Shown: one piece after another, positions 23,978-32,944 of the stretch
Layout: each line of letters begins with the position of its first letter
How positions within the stretch are numbered: position 1 is the stretch's first letter
NCBI GenBank assembly: GCA_005888755.1
Contig: VBBQ01000042.1
Span: 1 to 43,903, forward strand
Direction of reading: 5' to 3'
Length of the DNA stretch: 43,903 nucleotides
Source of the DNA: Candidatus Bathyarchaeota archaeon
GTDB lineage: Archaea > Thermoproteota > Bathyarchaeia > 40CM-2-53-6
Notes under the pieces: model-generated
The model's input: the letters and a program-made list of their open reading frames with translations, nothing else
Databases searched by the model: none
Told to the model about the DNA's origin: nothing
Program-made: the position numbers and the translations under genes

Positions 23978-25705
23978 TCATTTTGAGGGTTTGAAACCTT
24001 CTTTCACTATAGTGTGGATGGTCGATGAGAGCGTTCCTATAGGGGTTCTCATTTGGTTCCAGCTATCACGATCTCGGACTGTGACCGTGTCGTCTTTGAG
24101 GGTATCATAGTCTATGGTGATTCCAAGAGGTACGCCGGCCTCATCCGCCCTGGCATATCTTCTTCCTATGGAGCCTGATTCGTCATAGTCTACTCTCAGC
24201 CCGTTGGCGATGAGCGCTTCGAGCACCTCCGTTGCCCGCTTTGGCAACCCATCCTTGTTTACCAGGGGAAAGACGGACGCCTGTATGGGAGCGAGGTTGA
24301 ATGGGAGACGTAGAATGATTCTATCTTCCCTCATTGTGAGGTTGTATTCGAGGGTCGTGTAGAGGAGACGTTCCACCCCGAAGCTTGGCTCTATTACGTG
24401 TGGTAGAAAGCGGGTGCCTGTTTCCTTTACCTCCTCCTGAACTACGTCGAAACAGTCTGGGGGCACAGTGTACGACCCGATTTTTACCGGCTGTCCGGCC
24501 TTCTTGGCTCTCAGTAGTTTTTCCGGGTCGTCTTTGGATATTAGATCGGCGACTCTTCCTGTTTCTTCTTGAAAGAGCTTTCTGATGTTCTGGTGATTTG
24601 CCCTGATCGATTTGACCTGACGGACCCGGGGTGTTGGATAGGGTTTGAAGACTCGCAAGTCTTCTCCAGTGGCTTCCATGTGTTTTCGCAAGTCGTAGTC
24701 TGTTCTGTAAGCGAAACCTGCGACTTCAGTCCAGCCCCAGCGGTCCAGCCTAACTTCGTGGTCGAATGTTTGGGCTGAATAGTGGGCTCTTTCGGTCGGA
24801 AGTTTTTCGAAAAATCTTTGATGTTGCCCCTCGACGCCTAGCTGGTTCAGGAACCGTTTTGAGAGTGCCATGAAGTATGCTGCCCATGGTGCCTTGATCA
24901 ATTGTTTCTTGACCGCTTCGCCTACCTCAACGCTGATCGCGTTTTCTGTGCCTTCCTTCCTATTTTCTTCCGTAACGATCGATAGCTCGTCAGATGCGAC
25001 CTCGTCGAGGTAGGGACAGTCAGGCTCTTCTGGGTCGAAGAAGAGCTCGAAATCCATTATCGTGAACTCACGCAATCGTAAAGGGCCCTGTCTAGGTGAT
25101 ATTTCGTTGCGGAGGACCGTCCCAACTTGTGCTATTCCGATTGGAAACTTCTCTCTCATAGTCTCAAAGATTCGGCGGAAGTTGACGAATATTCCCTGAG
25201 CCGCCTCCGGGCGGCCGTAGGCGGGATCCTCGCCGTACGGACCTATGCTAGTCTTGAACATTGTCATGAAATATTGAGGGGACCCCAATTCTCCGCCACA
25301 TTCAGGACACTTCACGTGTCTTTCCTTCAGGAGCGAGCCAAGTTGTTCCAGACTCATTCCTTCAGTCTCTAGGCCGGTAGCTTCCTTGACCAGTTGGTCC
25401 GCTCTGAATCTTCTGTGGCAGTTACTGCACTCCGTCATCGGGTCTTTGAAGTTCTCAACGTGACCCGAAGCTTCCAAGACCTTGTGCGGGGTGATTATAG
25501 GAGTCGAGACTTCGATGAACCCGTGGCGTCGAAGGAAGAATTCACGCCATCTATCTTCTATCTGTCTCTTCAGTCCGACGCCTAGTGGCCCTAGATCTAG
25601 AAATCCGCTGAGGCCGCCGTAGATCTCGAATGAGCCCCAGAAGAATCCTCTTCGCCGGGCAGTCTCGGACAATAGCTTGTACTTGTCTTTGATTTGTTGC
25701 CGCAC
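23978..25705 (-). CDS. glyS: Glycyl-tRNA synthetase (class II, archaeal/eukaryal type)
   Basis: Charges tRNA-Gly. Class II motifs are present: RRRGFFWGSFEIYGGLSGFLDLGPLG at the N terminus, motif 2 around VGTVLRNEISPRQGPLRLREFTIMDFELFF, motif 3 with PHVIEPSFGVERLLYTTL, and the C-terminal anticodon-binding domain (LAPIQASVFPLV ... GSIGRRYARADEAGVPLGITID). A zinc ribbon (CSNCHRRF ... CPECGG) is inserted after motif 1, as in archaea. The frame is open to 25912, but that overlaps rpoP. The GTG at 25705 (VRQQIKDKYKLL) begins where the family begins and leaves a 74-base gap, so I chose it. Confidence 0.94.
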   Translation of the reverse strand: MRQQIKDKYKLLSETARRRGFFWGSFEIYGGLSGFLDLGPLGVGLKRQIEDRWREFFLRRHGFIEVSTPIITPHKVLEASGHVENFKDPMTECSNCHRRFRADQLVKEATGLETEGMSLEQLGSLLKERHVKCPECGGELGSPQYFMTMFKTSIGPYGEDPAYGRPEAAQGIFVNFRRIFETMREKFPIGIAQVGTVLRNEISPRQGPLRLREFTIMDFELFFDPEEPDCPYLDEVASDELSIVTEENRKEGTENAISVEVGEAVKKQLIKAPWAAYFMALSKRFLNQLGVEGQHQRFFEKLPTERAHYSAQTFDHEVRLDRWGWTEVAGFAYRTDYDLRKHMEATGEDLRVFKPYPTPRVRQVKSIRANHQNIRKLFQEETGRVADLISKDDPEKLLRAKKAGQPVKIGSYTVPPDCFDVVQEEVKETGTRFLPHVIEPSFGVERLLYTTLEYNLTMREDRIILRLPFNLAPIQASVFPLVNKDGLPKRATEVLEALIANGLRVDYDESGSIGRRYARADEAGVPLGITIDYDTLKDDTVTVRDRDSWNQMRTPIGTLSSTIHTIVKEGFKPSK

Positions 25706-25779
25706 GGTTTTTCGGCTCAGACTTGACCAGAAAGGCGCGGGTAAGTTATTTCCGCTTTCCGCACGGATATTTGGCCTTG

Positions 25780-26001
25780 CTATCGTGCCTTCACGTGCTT
25801 CACGATTGGAGGTCGTACTTTTCGAAGTATTCTGTAGCCGCAGAAGGGGCATTTGATTTCCGGCGTCATTGCAAGTTGGTCGGCAGTGAGCTTCGATCCG
25901 CAGTTTATGCATTCATAAATTAGCCCGCCCGGGTTTCGTTCTCGAGGCGGAGCTTCCGCTGGTAAGGGTTCGCCTAATGGTTCTTCCGGGCCGGACTCCA
26001 T
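25780..26001 (-). CDS. rpoP: RNA polymerase subunit P (Rpb12 homologue)
   Basis: Small zinc-binding subunit of archaeal RNA polymerase. The C-terminal ~45 residues match the family closely: YECINCGSKLTADQLAMTPEIKCPFCGYRILRKVRPPIVKHVKAR, with four zinc cysteines (two CxxC). The N-terminal ~28 residues, Pro/Glu-rich (MESGPEEPLGEPLPAEAPPR), are an extension not usual in the family. The ATG at 26001 is chosen over a TTG four codons earlier. It lies between the surface-protein gene and glyS on the same strand. Confidence 0.92.
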   Translation of the reverse strand: MESGPEEPLGEPLPAEAPPRERNPGGLIYECINCGSKLTADQLAMTPEIKCPFCGYRILRKVRPPIVKHVKAR

Positions 26002-26038
26002 GACGCTGACCAAAGAATTCTAGTAATTGGCTCTCAGT

Positions 26039-28631
26039 TCAAGTTAAGGATTTCGAGCTTGGAGGTCCCGGATTCGGCTTCGAAGTCTTTCCTCCGGATG
26101 GCTTGTCCTTACCAGAGGATAACGGGACTTCCTGTGGTTTCTTTCGGAAAAGGAAGGACAGGAGTATGACAATTGCGGCCGCGACCCCTATGATCGCGGG
26201 AATGATTACTTGGAGGCTGCTTTGTAGGACCGAGACCTGGAGGGTTCCTGTGATTAAGGGGGCGCCGTAGTCGGGAGAGAAGAATGTTAGAGAATACACT
26301 CCTACGGTGGGGGGCGCGTTGAAGTTGAAGGAAACGTCCTTTTTCATACCGTGTTGGATGTAGATTCCCGATTGGCTTTGGACAACTCCACGCCCCTCCA
26401 CGTTCAAGCTGATCGTGATGTTCATGTCTATCGTTGTCGAGTTGCTTGCCAAATGCAGGGTTATGGTCATGGGCTGGTTCTGAGTTGCGGTGGGGATATT
26501 GTCGATACTTGACTGAAGAATTGTTGACTCTTGCGTCGATTTGCCTTGGACCGTAATGGCGAGACCGTTGGGATCTGTTCCTAACGACAAGAAGATCAAC
26601 TTGCTTGCGCCGAGTATCCTGCCAGAACTAATTATTGTAGAGTAGGTTCCACCTGATATCGATGTAAAACTTCCTGAGGCTAGGAGCCTTCCTGGAACAG
26701 GAGGACTAACTAAGACGTAGGCGTAGGCAGGAGATTCGAAGCTGTTACTGCACGATGGAACGCAAGGGGATAACGCTGAGACAGGTTCGCTGTTGACGGT
26801 TATCTTGAACAGACCTGAGTGTTGTCTGAGACTTGTTACGGGAGGGTTGCCTGGTGGGAGATTGGCAGACACACTGTTGCCACCGCTGGAAATGCCGGTA
26901 AGAATTATCTGGATGCCGCCGGGAGTGAAGGTTGCATTCAGCCTGTAGACGTAGGCGGGTTTGAGGGTGAATGTGTCGGCGCCAGACGGCACGGCAATGG
27001 TCGCGCTTGAACCGTGTGAGACGTTGCTGACCCATTCGTGGTCTATGGTTAGGTTTGCTTTCATAGCGGTTGTTGTCGGGTTGATGAGGGTGAATGTCAT
27101 GATCAGTTGTGCCCCTGAAGTGAACACTCCGTTGAGTAGGGTGATATTGGAAACATAGATTCCAGTACCGCTGGTTACTGTCGGCGTCGATATCGGCGCA
27201 GCTCCTGATCCACTGTCAACTGCAAAGACATAGCCATTGACGTTTATTGCGGCCGCTGAGTTGGACGCATAGGTTAGCGTTCCTCCAGTGCTCAAGCGTT
27301 GATTGCTTCCAGAATATGTGAACCCAGTGACTCCGAGCTGTTCGAGCGTGAACGTGGTGGAGTTGAACCCGTAGTCGTAACCATTGATGAAAGTGCTGTT
27401 CAGTGTCCATAGACCTAGCAAAGTGGTATCTTGAGGGAGTGGATTGGTGAAGTTTTCGAGGGAGATTCCTCGCTTGGTGGCCGTGAATGTTTGGGTAAGT
27501 CGGACGACATTTGTCTTGTTAGCGGACACTATGTTGGCCCCAGTGACGTTGACCCCTTGACGAAGATTGACCTTCACTTGAAGATGGTCACCCGGACCCC
27601 AGTAGCCGGTAGGGACACCGCCTAGTGTGGTTTGAACCCCTGCTTCGATGTTGACGGTGTTCGCTGCTATGTTGATATTGGCCCTGAGTGCTGCATTCGG
27701 GCTTGTCATGTTCAGGGCGATGAATTGTGAATTAGTGCAGAAAGAAGCCGAACACTTCCCCTGAGCGAGAGGGAAAGCGAGTGACAGGGACGTACCATTC
27801 TGCTTGATGCCGATTTGTTGGTATGAGTCGGGATAGTAGTAGGAAACGACCGTTTGGGCCCAGGTGTGGTTCAAATGGCCCGTTGCCGTGTTCGGCTTGC
27901 GATATGTTACTGTGGCATTGTACTGAAGCGTGAGGTCGGCGGTATGGACGACTCTGGTCGAATTTGTTGGGTCGAACCTCATTGAGTGTGAGAACGAACT
28001 GCTGGGGCTTAGGGGTCGAGTTCGAGCTGAACAGAAAGGTCAATGTAAGATTGAACCCGATGAAGCTGGAAACGTCCAAGCACTCGTCAGTGGCGCTACA
28101 ACTAACGGGGGGAGTTCCAGTGGTAACCGACGGAGGACCTCCAGTGATCGGTGTCTGATTGATCCTTGTAATGTTGAAAATGGTGGCAAGTCTCGTGCCG
28201 TTATAGACCAGATAGCTCGCTTTGGTCCCGTTTCCAAGGTTACCTCTCCAGTCGAACTTGAGGTAGGTAGTCGAAGAGAAGTTCCCGTGTGGTATGTTGA
28301 CTATAGGCCAAGTAACGTTCTCACTGGCAGTGCCGTTTGGGAGGGTAACGTTGAATCCTGTTCCGGAAACGCCGGTGAAGTTACCTCCGAACCAGGTCAG
28401 GGTTCCACCTGCTCCGGAGTCGGTTCGGCCAGGAGTCTGCTGGGTATAGAGGTCGAATTGCGCTCGAGTTGCGTTGAAGGCTACGAGGGTCCCGTTAGGG
28501 TCCTGGCCTACAACAGGAGGCAAGGCCTGCATCGGGTGCGCCGGGAGTTGAGGTTGTGAGCTTAGTGATTGGGGAACGACGGGCATCAGAGATAGAATTA
28601 TGAGCATTACGCACAAGGCCCCCCGAATCAA
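26039..28631 (-). CDS. Large secreted, membrane-anchored surface protein, split by a frame break
   Basis: Two overlapping frames appear to form one protein of ~865 residues. The first (28631 to about 27985) begins with a signal peptide (MIRGALCVMLIILSLMPVVP) and a Thr/Asn-rich, heavily sequon-bearing domain. The second (27982 to 26039) continues the same composition through several beta-sandwich-like segments, has Cys pairs (CSASFC, CVPSC), and ends in a membrane helix (VIIPAIIGVAAAIVILLSFLF) with a basic Pro/Ser tail. Past the switch the first frame turns Arg/His-rich and unlike a protein. A +1 shift near 27985 joins them. It may be a real shift, a recent mutation or a sequence error. It looks like an S-layer or surface adhesin-type protein; no named domain was recognised. 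Confidence 0.6.
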
Positions 28632-28635
28632 GACT

Positions 28636-28650
28636 TTTCACGGTGTGAAA
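28636..28650. promoter_or_regulatory. Inverted repeat at the surface-protein start region
   Basis: TTTCAC-GGT-GTGAAA is a perfect 6-bp repeat with a 3-base spacer. It overlaps the expected transcription start of the surface-protein gene, whose TATA-like GGTTAAATAG lies at 28672-28681 on minus. It is a candidate operator. The rest of the 298-base gap up to 28929 shows nothing coding that I can support. Confidence 0.45.
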
Positions 28651-28671
28651 CGGCGACTGCCGGGCGGATTC

Positions 28672-28681
28672 TATTTAACCT
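28672..28681 (-). promoter_or_regulatory. Putative TATA box of surface-protein gene
   Basis: GGTTAAATAG on minus, about 45 bases before the ATG at 28631, with the inverted repeat at 28636-28650 positioned ~26 bases downstream. Confidence 0.45.
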
Positions 28682-28914
28682 TTGTAAGTCGTCGGGTTCG
28701 AGCTTAGCTAAATGGGCACCATCCTAAGCCTTGAATTGTGAGTCGCGTTCGAAGCTTACAGCACAGAAATTCCAACACATCTCTCTGGGCCCGCTGAAAT
28801 TTATCCACCGAATGTCGAGACGCAGTTATTCTCTCGTCTTCGAAGGGCAACAAATCATGACTCAAGTTCCTATCGGTTTAAAGAGACCGACTATGTCGAA
28901 CCAGTGTGAATGAC

Positions 28915-28929
28915 GATAAAATGAAAATT
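28915..28929 (-). terminator. T-rich tract after lsm
   Basis: The minus strand directly after the lsm stop reads AATTTTCATTTTATC. T-rich tracts of this kind are sufficient archaeal transcription stops. Confidence 0.45.
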
Positions 28930-29160
28930 CTAGCGCTTCGGTGGCGGGGACACGAGGACGACGTTGTCTCCTCGAACTATTATGGTGCCGAGCTTCTTGG
29001 TCGATTCCGCATTGGTGACGTCCTCTGCGTCTTCCAGTACTAGGTTCATGTGCTGGTCGAAGCTGTAGAGTCTCCCTCTAACGCTTCGTCCGCCCTTGAG
29101 CTGGACAAGTACGACTTTGTTCAGGCTCTCTTCGAAGATCTTCGCTGCAACTTCAGACAT
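28930..29160 (-). CDS. Lsm/Sm-like archaeal RNA-binding protein
   Basis: A 76-residue Sm-fold protein forming heptameric rings that bind U-rich RNA. Sm1 is VVLVQLKGGRSVRGRLYSFDQHMNLVLEDAED and Sm2 is LGTIIVRGDNVVLVSP, both full length. The N-terminal helix is KIFEESLNK. The ATG at 29160 gives the usual size. It is divergent from the PUA-protein gene with an 81-base gap containing CTTTTAAAG, a likely shared or lsm-directed TATA element. Confidence 0.93.
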   Translation of the reverse strand: MSEVAAKIFEESLNKVVLVQLKGGRSVRGRLYSFDQHMNLVLEDAEDVTNAESTKKLGTIIVRGDNVVLVSPPPKR

Positions 29161-29241
29161 TCATCGTTCAACCGGAGAGTGGCGGTTGTCGGCGAAGGTA
29201 CTCTTTTAAAGATTGTCTCTCTCGGTTGATTCTGAAAAGTC

Positions 29242-29745
29242 TTGACAGTTAGAACAATACTCAAAGATCGCGACTCAAAGCCTCTGATTGAAGAGTTGCG
29301 ACGTCTTCCGAACCAACAACATCTCACCCACAAATCCAGAGTAGAAATAGAGACTGTCAAGGACTCCGAAATCATATTTGTCGATGGCCTCGCCGTCGCT
29401 TTCAGGCGAAAAGGCGAACTTGCACCAGTATTGACCAATACGTCTGCCCTCGACAGTATGCCAAGGATCGTCGTCGATATGGGCGCTGTTCCACATGTGG
29501 TAGGAGGGGCCGATATCATGGCCCCAGGAATCCGGAAGGTAAATGGAGAGTTTAGCGAAAGGCAGCTCTTGGTGGTCGTGGACGAGAAGCACGGCAAATA
29601 CCTCGCGGTGGGAAGAGCCCTCATAGGATCGGGTTCAATGGCAGCGACAAAGAAGGGTAAGGTCGTCGAGAACATCCATTACGTCGGGGACATTATTTGG
29701 GAAGTCATAAGGCCCAAAGGCCCGACCGCGCCGAGCTCGAGTTGA
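29242..29745 (+). CDS. PUA-domain RNA-binding protein (MCT-1/Tma20-like)
   Basis: A 167-residue protein with an N-terminal pre-PUA region (LIEELRRL ... VEIETVKDSEIIFVDGLAVAFRRKGELAPVLT) and a C-terminal PUA domain (PRIVVDMGAVPHVVGGADIMAPGI ... GKYLAVGRALIGSGSM). This order is that of archaeal relatives of MCT-1/Tma20, which in eukaryotes act in translation initiation and recycling. The TTG at 29242 has no strong ribosome site. The stop is 28 bases before sepF. Confidence 0.85.
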   Translation: MTVRTILKDRDSKPLIEELRRLPNQQHLTHKSRVEIETVKDSEIIFVDGLAVAFRRKGELAPVLTNTSALDSMPRIVVDMGAVPHVVGGADIMAPGIRKVNGEFSERQLLVVVDEKHGKYLAVGRALIGSGSMAATKKGKVVENIHYVGDIIWEVIRPKGPTAPSSS

Positions 29746-29772
29746 CGCTTTCTATCGAAAATAGTCAGGGAA

Positions 29773-30165
29773 ATGTTTAAAGTTGAATCTGGTCCAGGCC
29801 CGTTGATAAGCTCACGGAGCCTAGCTGATCCTTCCCAAATGCAGCATTCTACGATCTACGTGAAAGCCCTCCCTCTTCAGGAGCTGGACGACGTAGAGAC
29901 GATAAAGGGGGAAGTTAGGATTGGCAATATTCTCATCGTAAGAATCACTCCCTTGGCGCGAAGGAGCGTAGAAGAGACAAAACTGGCAATCACCGAGCTA
30001 ACGGACTACACGAAATCGTTGGGGGGAGACATTGCTCGTCTAGGGGAGGAGCGGATCGTCATAACTCCAGCGGGTGTGAGGGTTTGGAGGAAGGAAGCCG
30101 CCTCGTCCGAAGCGGCGATCCCGGCCGTGCCTCTTCAGAACGAAGCCGTGCCTGGAACCCGTTGA
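29773..30165 (+). CDS. sepF: SepF-like cell-division protein
   Basis: Archaeal SepF (DUF552), the membrane anchor of FtsZ. The core domain is clear: IYVKALPLQELDDVETIKGEVRIGNILIVRITPLARRSVEETKLAI ... YTKSLGGDIARLGEERIVITPAGVRVWR. SepF normally has a short N-terminal membrane-binding helix. Here the first 25 residues (MFKVESGPGPLISS...) are not clearly amphipathic, and a second ATG at 29839 would remove them. A ~20-residue Ala/Pro tail follows the core. Its presence implies FtsZ-based division in this organism. Confidence 0.88.
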   Translation: MFKVESGPGPLISSRSLADPSQMQHSTIYVKALPLQELDDVETIKGEVRIGNILIVRITPLARRSVEETKLAITELTDYTKSLGGDIARLGEERIVITPAGVRVWRKEAASSEAAIPAVPLQNEAVPGTR

Positions 30166-30177
30166 CCTTCCAGTCTA

Positions 30178-32097
30178 TTATCGGAGCCTTATTGACTCGA
30201 GAACATCAGGGACGACTGTTTTGATCCCGAATATGCGGTTGACGTTCTGAGCGAAAAGGTCAGACTTTCTTCTTTCCCCATGATTGACGATGATCTTGGT
30301 TGGCTTGGGAGACATTCTCTTGATGAATCCCAGAAGTTGGTTCCTGTCTGAATGCCCTGAAAATCCTTCTATTGATTCTACCCTCATGTTCACCTTGACC
30401 ATTTCCATTTTGCCATCGTGGGCATAGAGAGAGACTTCTTTGAGACCATTCTTGATTCTGTTTCCTAGCGTACCGTCCACTTGGTAGCTCACGTAGGCAA
30501 GTGTATTTCTCGGGTCTGGTGCAAGGTGTCGGAAATAGTCTATCGCGGGTCCACCTTCGAGCATTCCAGATGTGGCGATGATTACGCATGGGCCACCGGC
30601 GATGATTTCCTCTCTATCGCTCGGGTGAGTTACTGGATGGAAGTATTCAGATTGGAACGGGTTGATGTCCTTGTGAAGAATCTGTTCTTTGATGTCGCGA
30701 ACTAGGTATTCAGGGAAGGCCGTGTGGATTGCGGTTGCCTCATTGACCATTCCCTCGATGTAGATCGGGAGTTCTCTGAGAGCTCCGTTCTTCATGTACG
30801 CGTCTAGGACGAGCATTATTTCTTGAGCTCGTCCGACTGCGGGGACTGGTATCAGCACTTTTCCTCCTTTCTCTACTGTGTCATTGACGATGCTGACCAG
30901 CTTGCCCTCCACTCCCTCTCTGTCAGGCATAATGTCGTCAGGACCCCCATACGTGCTCTCGATGATGAGTGTTTCAGCTCTCGGGAACAGAGCTGTGGCT
31001 GGGTCGAGCATCATAGTTCGACCGAACTTGAAGTCGGCGCTGTAGACTATGTTGTGGAGACCCTCACCGATGTGGAGATGGACCATGGCGCTTCCTAGAA
31101 TATGGCCCGCGTTATGGAAGGTGAGTTTGATGTCCGGAGCCACGTCTGTCACTACATTGTAGCGCAGGGGAATGGTGTGAGTTACGACCTCTCTGACGTC
31201 TTTTTGGTCGTAGGGAGAATGTTCGCCTTCCCTGCTGTGAACATCGAGATAGTCCAGCTGGTGAAGCGTCATGAGGGTTTGTGTGGGTTCCGAGCAGTAG
31301 ACCGGTCCGTCATAGCCATACTTGTAGAGGAAGGGGAGTATTCCGCAGTGGTCAAGGTGGGCGTGAGATATGACTACTGCGTCCAACTTTTCCAGGTCAA
31401 ATTCGTCAGTATCGAATCGTGGGTATGCAGAAGTTGGGTCTTGGGCTCCAGGGTTTATTCCACTGTCTAGCAGGACGCTACTTGATCCTGCTTGGATGAG
31501 CATGGCCGCTCGTCCCACCTCATGAAATGCTCCGAGGGTTACGAGCCTAACATAGCCGGCTTTGCTAAAAGTGGGGCGAAAGATCCTTTCGCCGACGTCA
31601 CGGAGGATCCTGCTGCGCTCTTCGCTTTCGGTGTGAAGGATGTGTCGAGTGCTTGAAATGATCTTTGAGTGCAGGGGTGGGGCTCTAAGGATCCTTGGTC
31701 GCCATCTTGTCTCTTTCACGACCTGTTGCAAGACGGTAGCCTCCTTCCCGATTGCCACGCCAGGCTTGGCTGCTTCTACCACCACCTCTCCGAGGCTAGG
31801 GTCGAAGTTGATCGAGGAGATCTCAGCTTCTAGGGGAATGATTTTTCGAATGTACGCTTCGGCCTCTCGTTCTGGAAGGCGTATAGATTGATCAGATCTG
31901 ATGACAATTCTCTTGTGAAGTAGGTTGACGATCTCAGTCACAACATAGTTCTGTTCAGCGAGCAGACCCACGTTTTTTACGTAGATTGCGAGTCGTGGAC
32001 CTTCGAATTCTATACGAGTTATCTCTGCGTCTTTCGGCATGTGCTCTACGATGGTCTCGCGTATCTTTGCGTGCACGTCATTGTAGGTTCTAGTCAA
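30178..32097 (-). CDS. fttA: aCPSF1/FttA beta-CASP ribonuclease with KH domains
   Basis: Archaeal transcription-termination ribonuclease homologous to CPSF73. Residues ~1-140 form the tandem KH-like region (ITRIEFEGPRLAIYV ... GVAIGKEATVLQQVVKETRWRPRIL). The metallo-beta-lactamase domain follows with SHAHLDHCG at ~245 (HxHxDH), NAGHILGSAMVHL and SADFKFG. The beta-CASP insert has LIPVPAVGRAQEIMLVL and IATSGMLEGGPA, and the C-terminal metal His is in FSGHSDRNQLL and IVNHGE. The 639-residue length is standard. The start is TTG at 32097. It lies 45 bases after the proteasome gene on the same strand. Confidence 0.95.
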   Translation of the reverse strand: MTRTYNDVHAKIRETIVEHMPKDAEITRIEFEGPRLAIYVKNVGLLAEQNYVVTEIVNLLHKRIVIRSDQSIRLPEREAEAYIRKIIPLEAEISSINFDPSLGEVVVEAAKPGVAIGKEATVLQQVVKETRWRPRILRAPPLHSKIISSTRHILHTESEERSRILRDVGERIFRPTFSKAGYVRLVTLGAFHEVGRAAMLIQAGSSSVLLDSGINPGAQDPTSAYPRFDTDEFDLEKLDAVVISHAHLDHCGILPFLYKYGYDGPVYCSEPTQTLMTLHQLDYLDVHSREGEHSPYDQKDVREVVTHTIPLRYNVVTDVAPDIKLTFHNAGHILGSAMVHLHIGEGLHNIVYSADFKFGRTMMLDPATALFPRAETLIIESTYGGPDDIMPDREGVEGKLVSIVNDTVEKGGKVLIPVPAVGRAQEIMLVLDAYMKNGALRELPIYIEGMVNEATAIHTAFPEYLVRDIKEQILHKDINPFQSEYFHPVTHPSDREEIIAGGPCVIIATSGMLEGGPAIDYFRHLAPDPRNTLAYVSYQVDGTLGNRIKNGLKEVSLYAHDGKMEMVKVNMRVESIEGFSGHSDRNQLLGFIKRMSPKPTKIIVNHGERRKSDLFAQNVNRIFGIKTVVPDVLESIRLR

Positions 32098-32142
32098 TTC
32101 TCTCTACGACTGTGATATCTGGGGAAGGTTCGAAAGAAGGGA

Positions 32143-32742
32143 TCAGGCGTGCAGGATGTGCTTCTTCTCGTCCTCTGGCAGTTCCCTGTATCCTTCCTTC
32201 GTGATTATGGCTACGTCGAAACTGTCGCCGCTTGCAGAATCTCTTTTCATTGCTGAATCGACTGCTCTGACAACTATCGGAATCGACTCCTTCACGTTCA
32301 TTGAGTCTTTCCACTCTGACTCGAGGACTCCGTAGGCAACCGGAGATCCGGATCCGGTTGAGACGTATTTCTCCTCCATCATGCTTCCAAGAGGATCCAG
32401 CGCGTAGATGTGCCCTCCACTGTCGTCCACTCCTCCGATTAGGGCCTGGACTCCAAGAGGGTAATATCTGGCGCCGAAGAGAATGTTAGAGACCAGTCTC
32501 GCTGCGGAGTTCACCGGGATTGGCCTTGCGAGGTCAAGCCTGTAGAGTGAAGAGTTGGCTCTAAGCATTTCCACCAATGCCTGTGCATCTCCTACCGTCC
32601 CTGCGATCGTCATGGCTAGGTGATGGTCGATCCGATAGACTTTCTTGGCGTGTTTATGAGCGACAAAGGATCCCATGGTGGCTCGAGTGTCCGTCGTAAG
32701 AATGACTCCGTCCTTGCAGACGACGCCGATTGTGGTTGTCAT
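32143..32742 (-). CDS. psmB: Proteasome beta subunit without propeptide
   Basis: Catalytic subunit of the 20S proteasome. The protein begins MTTTIGVVCKDGVILTTDTRATMGSFVAHKHAKKVYRI. The catalytic Thr follows the initiator Met directly, so Met removal rather than autocleavage of a propeptide would expose it. Catalytic Asp (TTDTRAT) and Lys (HAKKVYRI) are present, as are GSGSPVAYGVLE and DSAMKRDSASGDSFDVAIIT. The frame has no earlier start codon. The TATA-like TAATATAAG near 32803-32811 gives a leader of about 40 bases. A perfect inverted repeat lies just upstream. Confidence 0.93.
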   Translation of the reverse strand: MTTTIGVVCKDGVILTTDTRATMGSFVAHKHAKKVYRIDHHLAMTIAGTVGDAQALVEMLRANSSLYRLDLARPIPVNSAARLVSNILFGARYYPLGVQALIGGVDDSGGHIYALDPLGSMMEEKYVSTGSGSPVAYGVLESEWKDSMNVKESIPIVVRAVDSAMKRDSASGDSFDVAIITKEGYRELPEDEKKHILHA

Positions 32743-32818
32743 TTGAGAATGCTCATCTTTGGTAGTCTCAGTTTTTCCAACTCTTCGTGTGTCCAGTTGT
32801 TCTTATATTAGATCAGGG

Positions 32819-32837
32819 CTTTCCGAGAAACGGAAAG
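32819..32837. promoter_or_regulatory. Inverted repeat upstream of the proteasome-beta TATA box
   Basis: CTTTCCG-AGAAA-CGGAAAG, a perfect 7-bp repeat with a 5-base spacer, lies about 8 bases upstream of the minus-strand TATA-like element. It could be an operator. It could also be an RNA hairpin, but no gene ends here on either strand: larE ends at 32945 on minus, 108 bases further upstream. The rest of the 202-base gap holds no gene I can support. Confidence 0.4.
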
Positions 32838-32944
32838 ATTTGATGTCGCATCGGTTTCTGATGGCTTAAAAAGTTTTCAGGCCCGATTGAACGCTCTGCT
32901 CGCAAGCACAGGCGTTCGATCACTCATTGTTGATCCCGCAGTTC

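Noticed and set aside
27900-28080. BHB intron as explanation of the surface-protein frame break
   Set aside because: Hairpins CGAAC/GTTCG, CGAC/GTCG and TGAGGT/ACCTCA were tested; none has a matching 4-bp central helix with 3-base bulges.
27930-28559. 209-codon plus-strand frame antisense to the surface protein
   Set aside because: Long but without family features. It mirrors the Thr/Asn-rich codons of the minus-strand secreted protein.
28680-28760. tRNA suggested by GGTTCGAGC in the gap after the surface-protein gene
   Set aside because: No T stem or acceptor stem can be formed around it.
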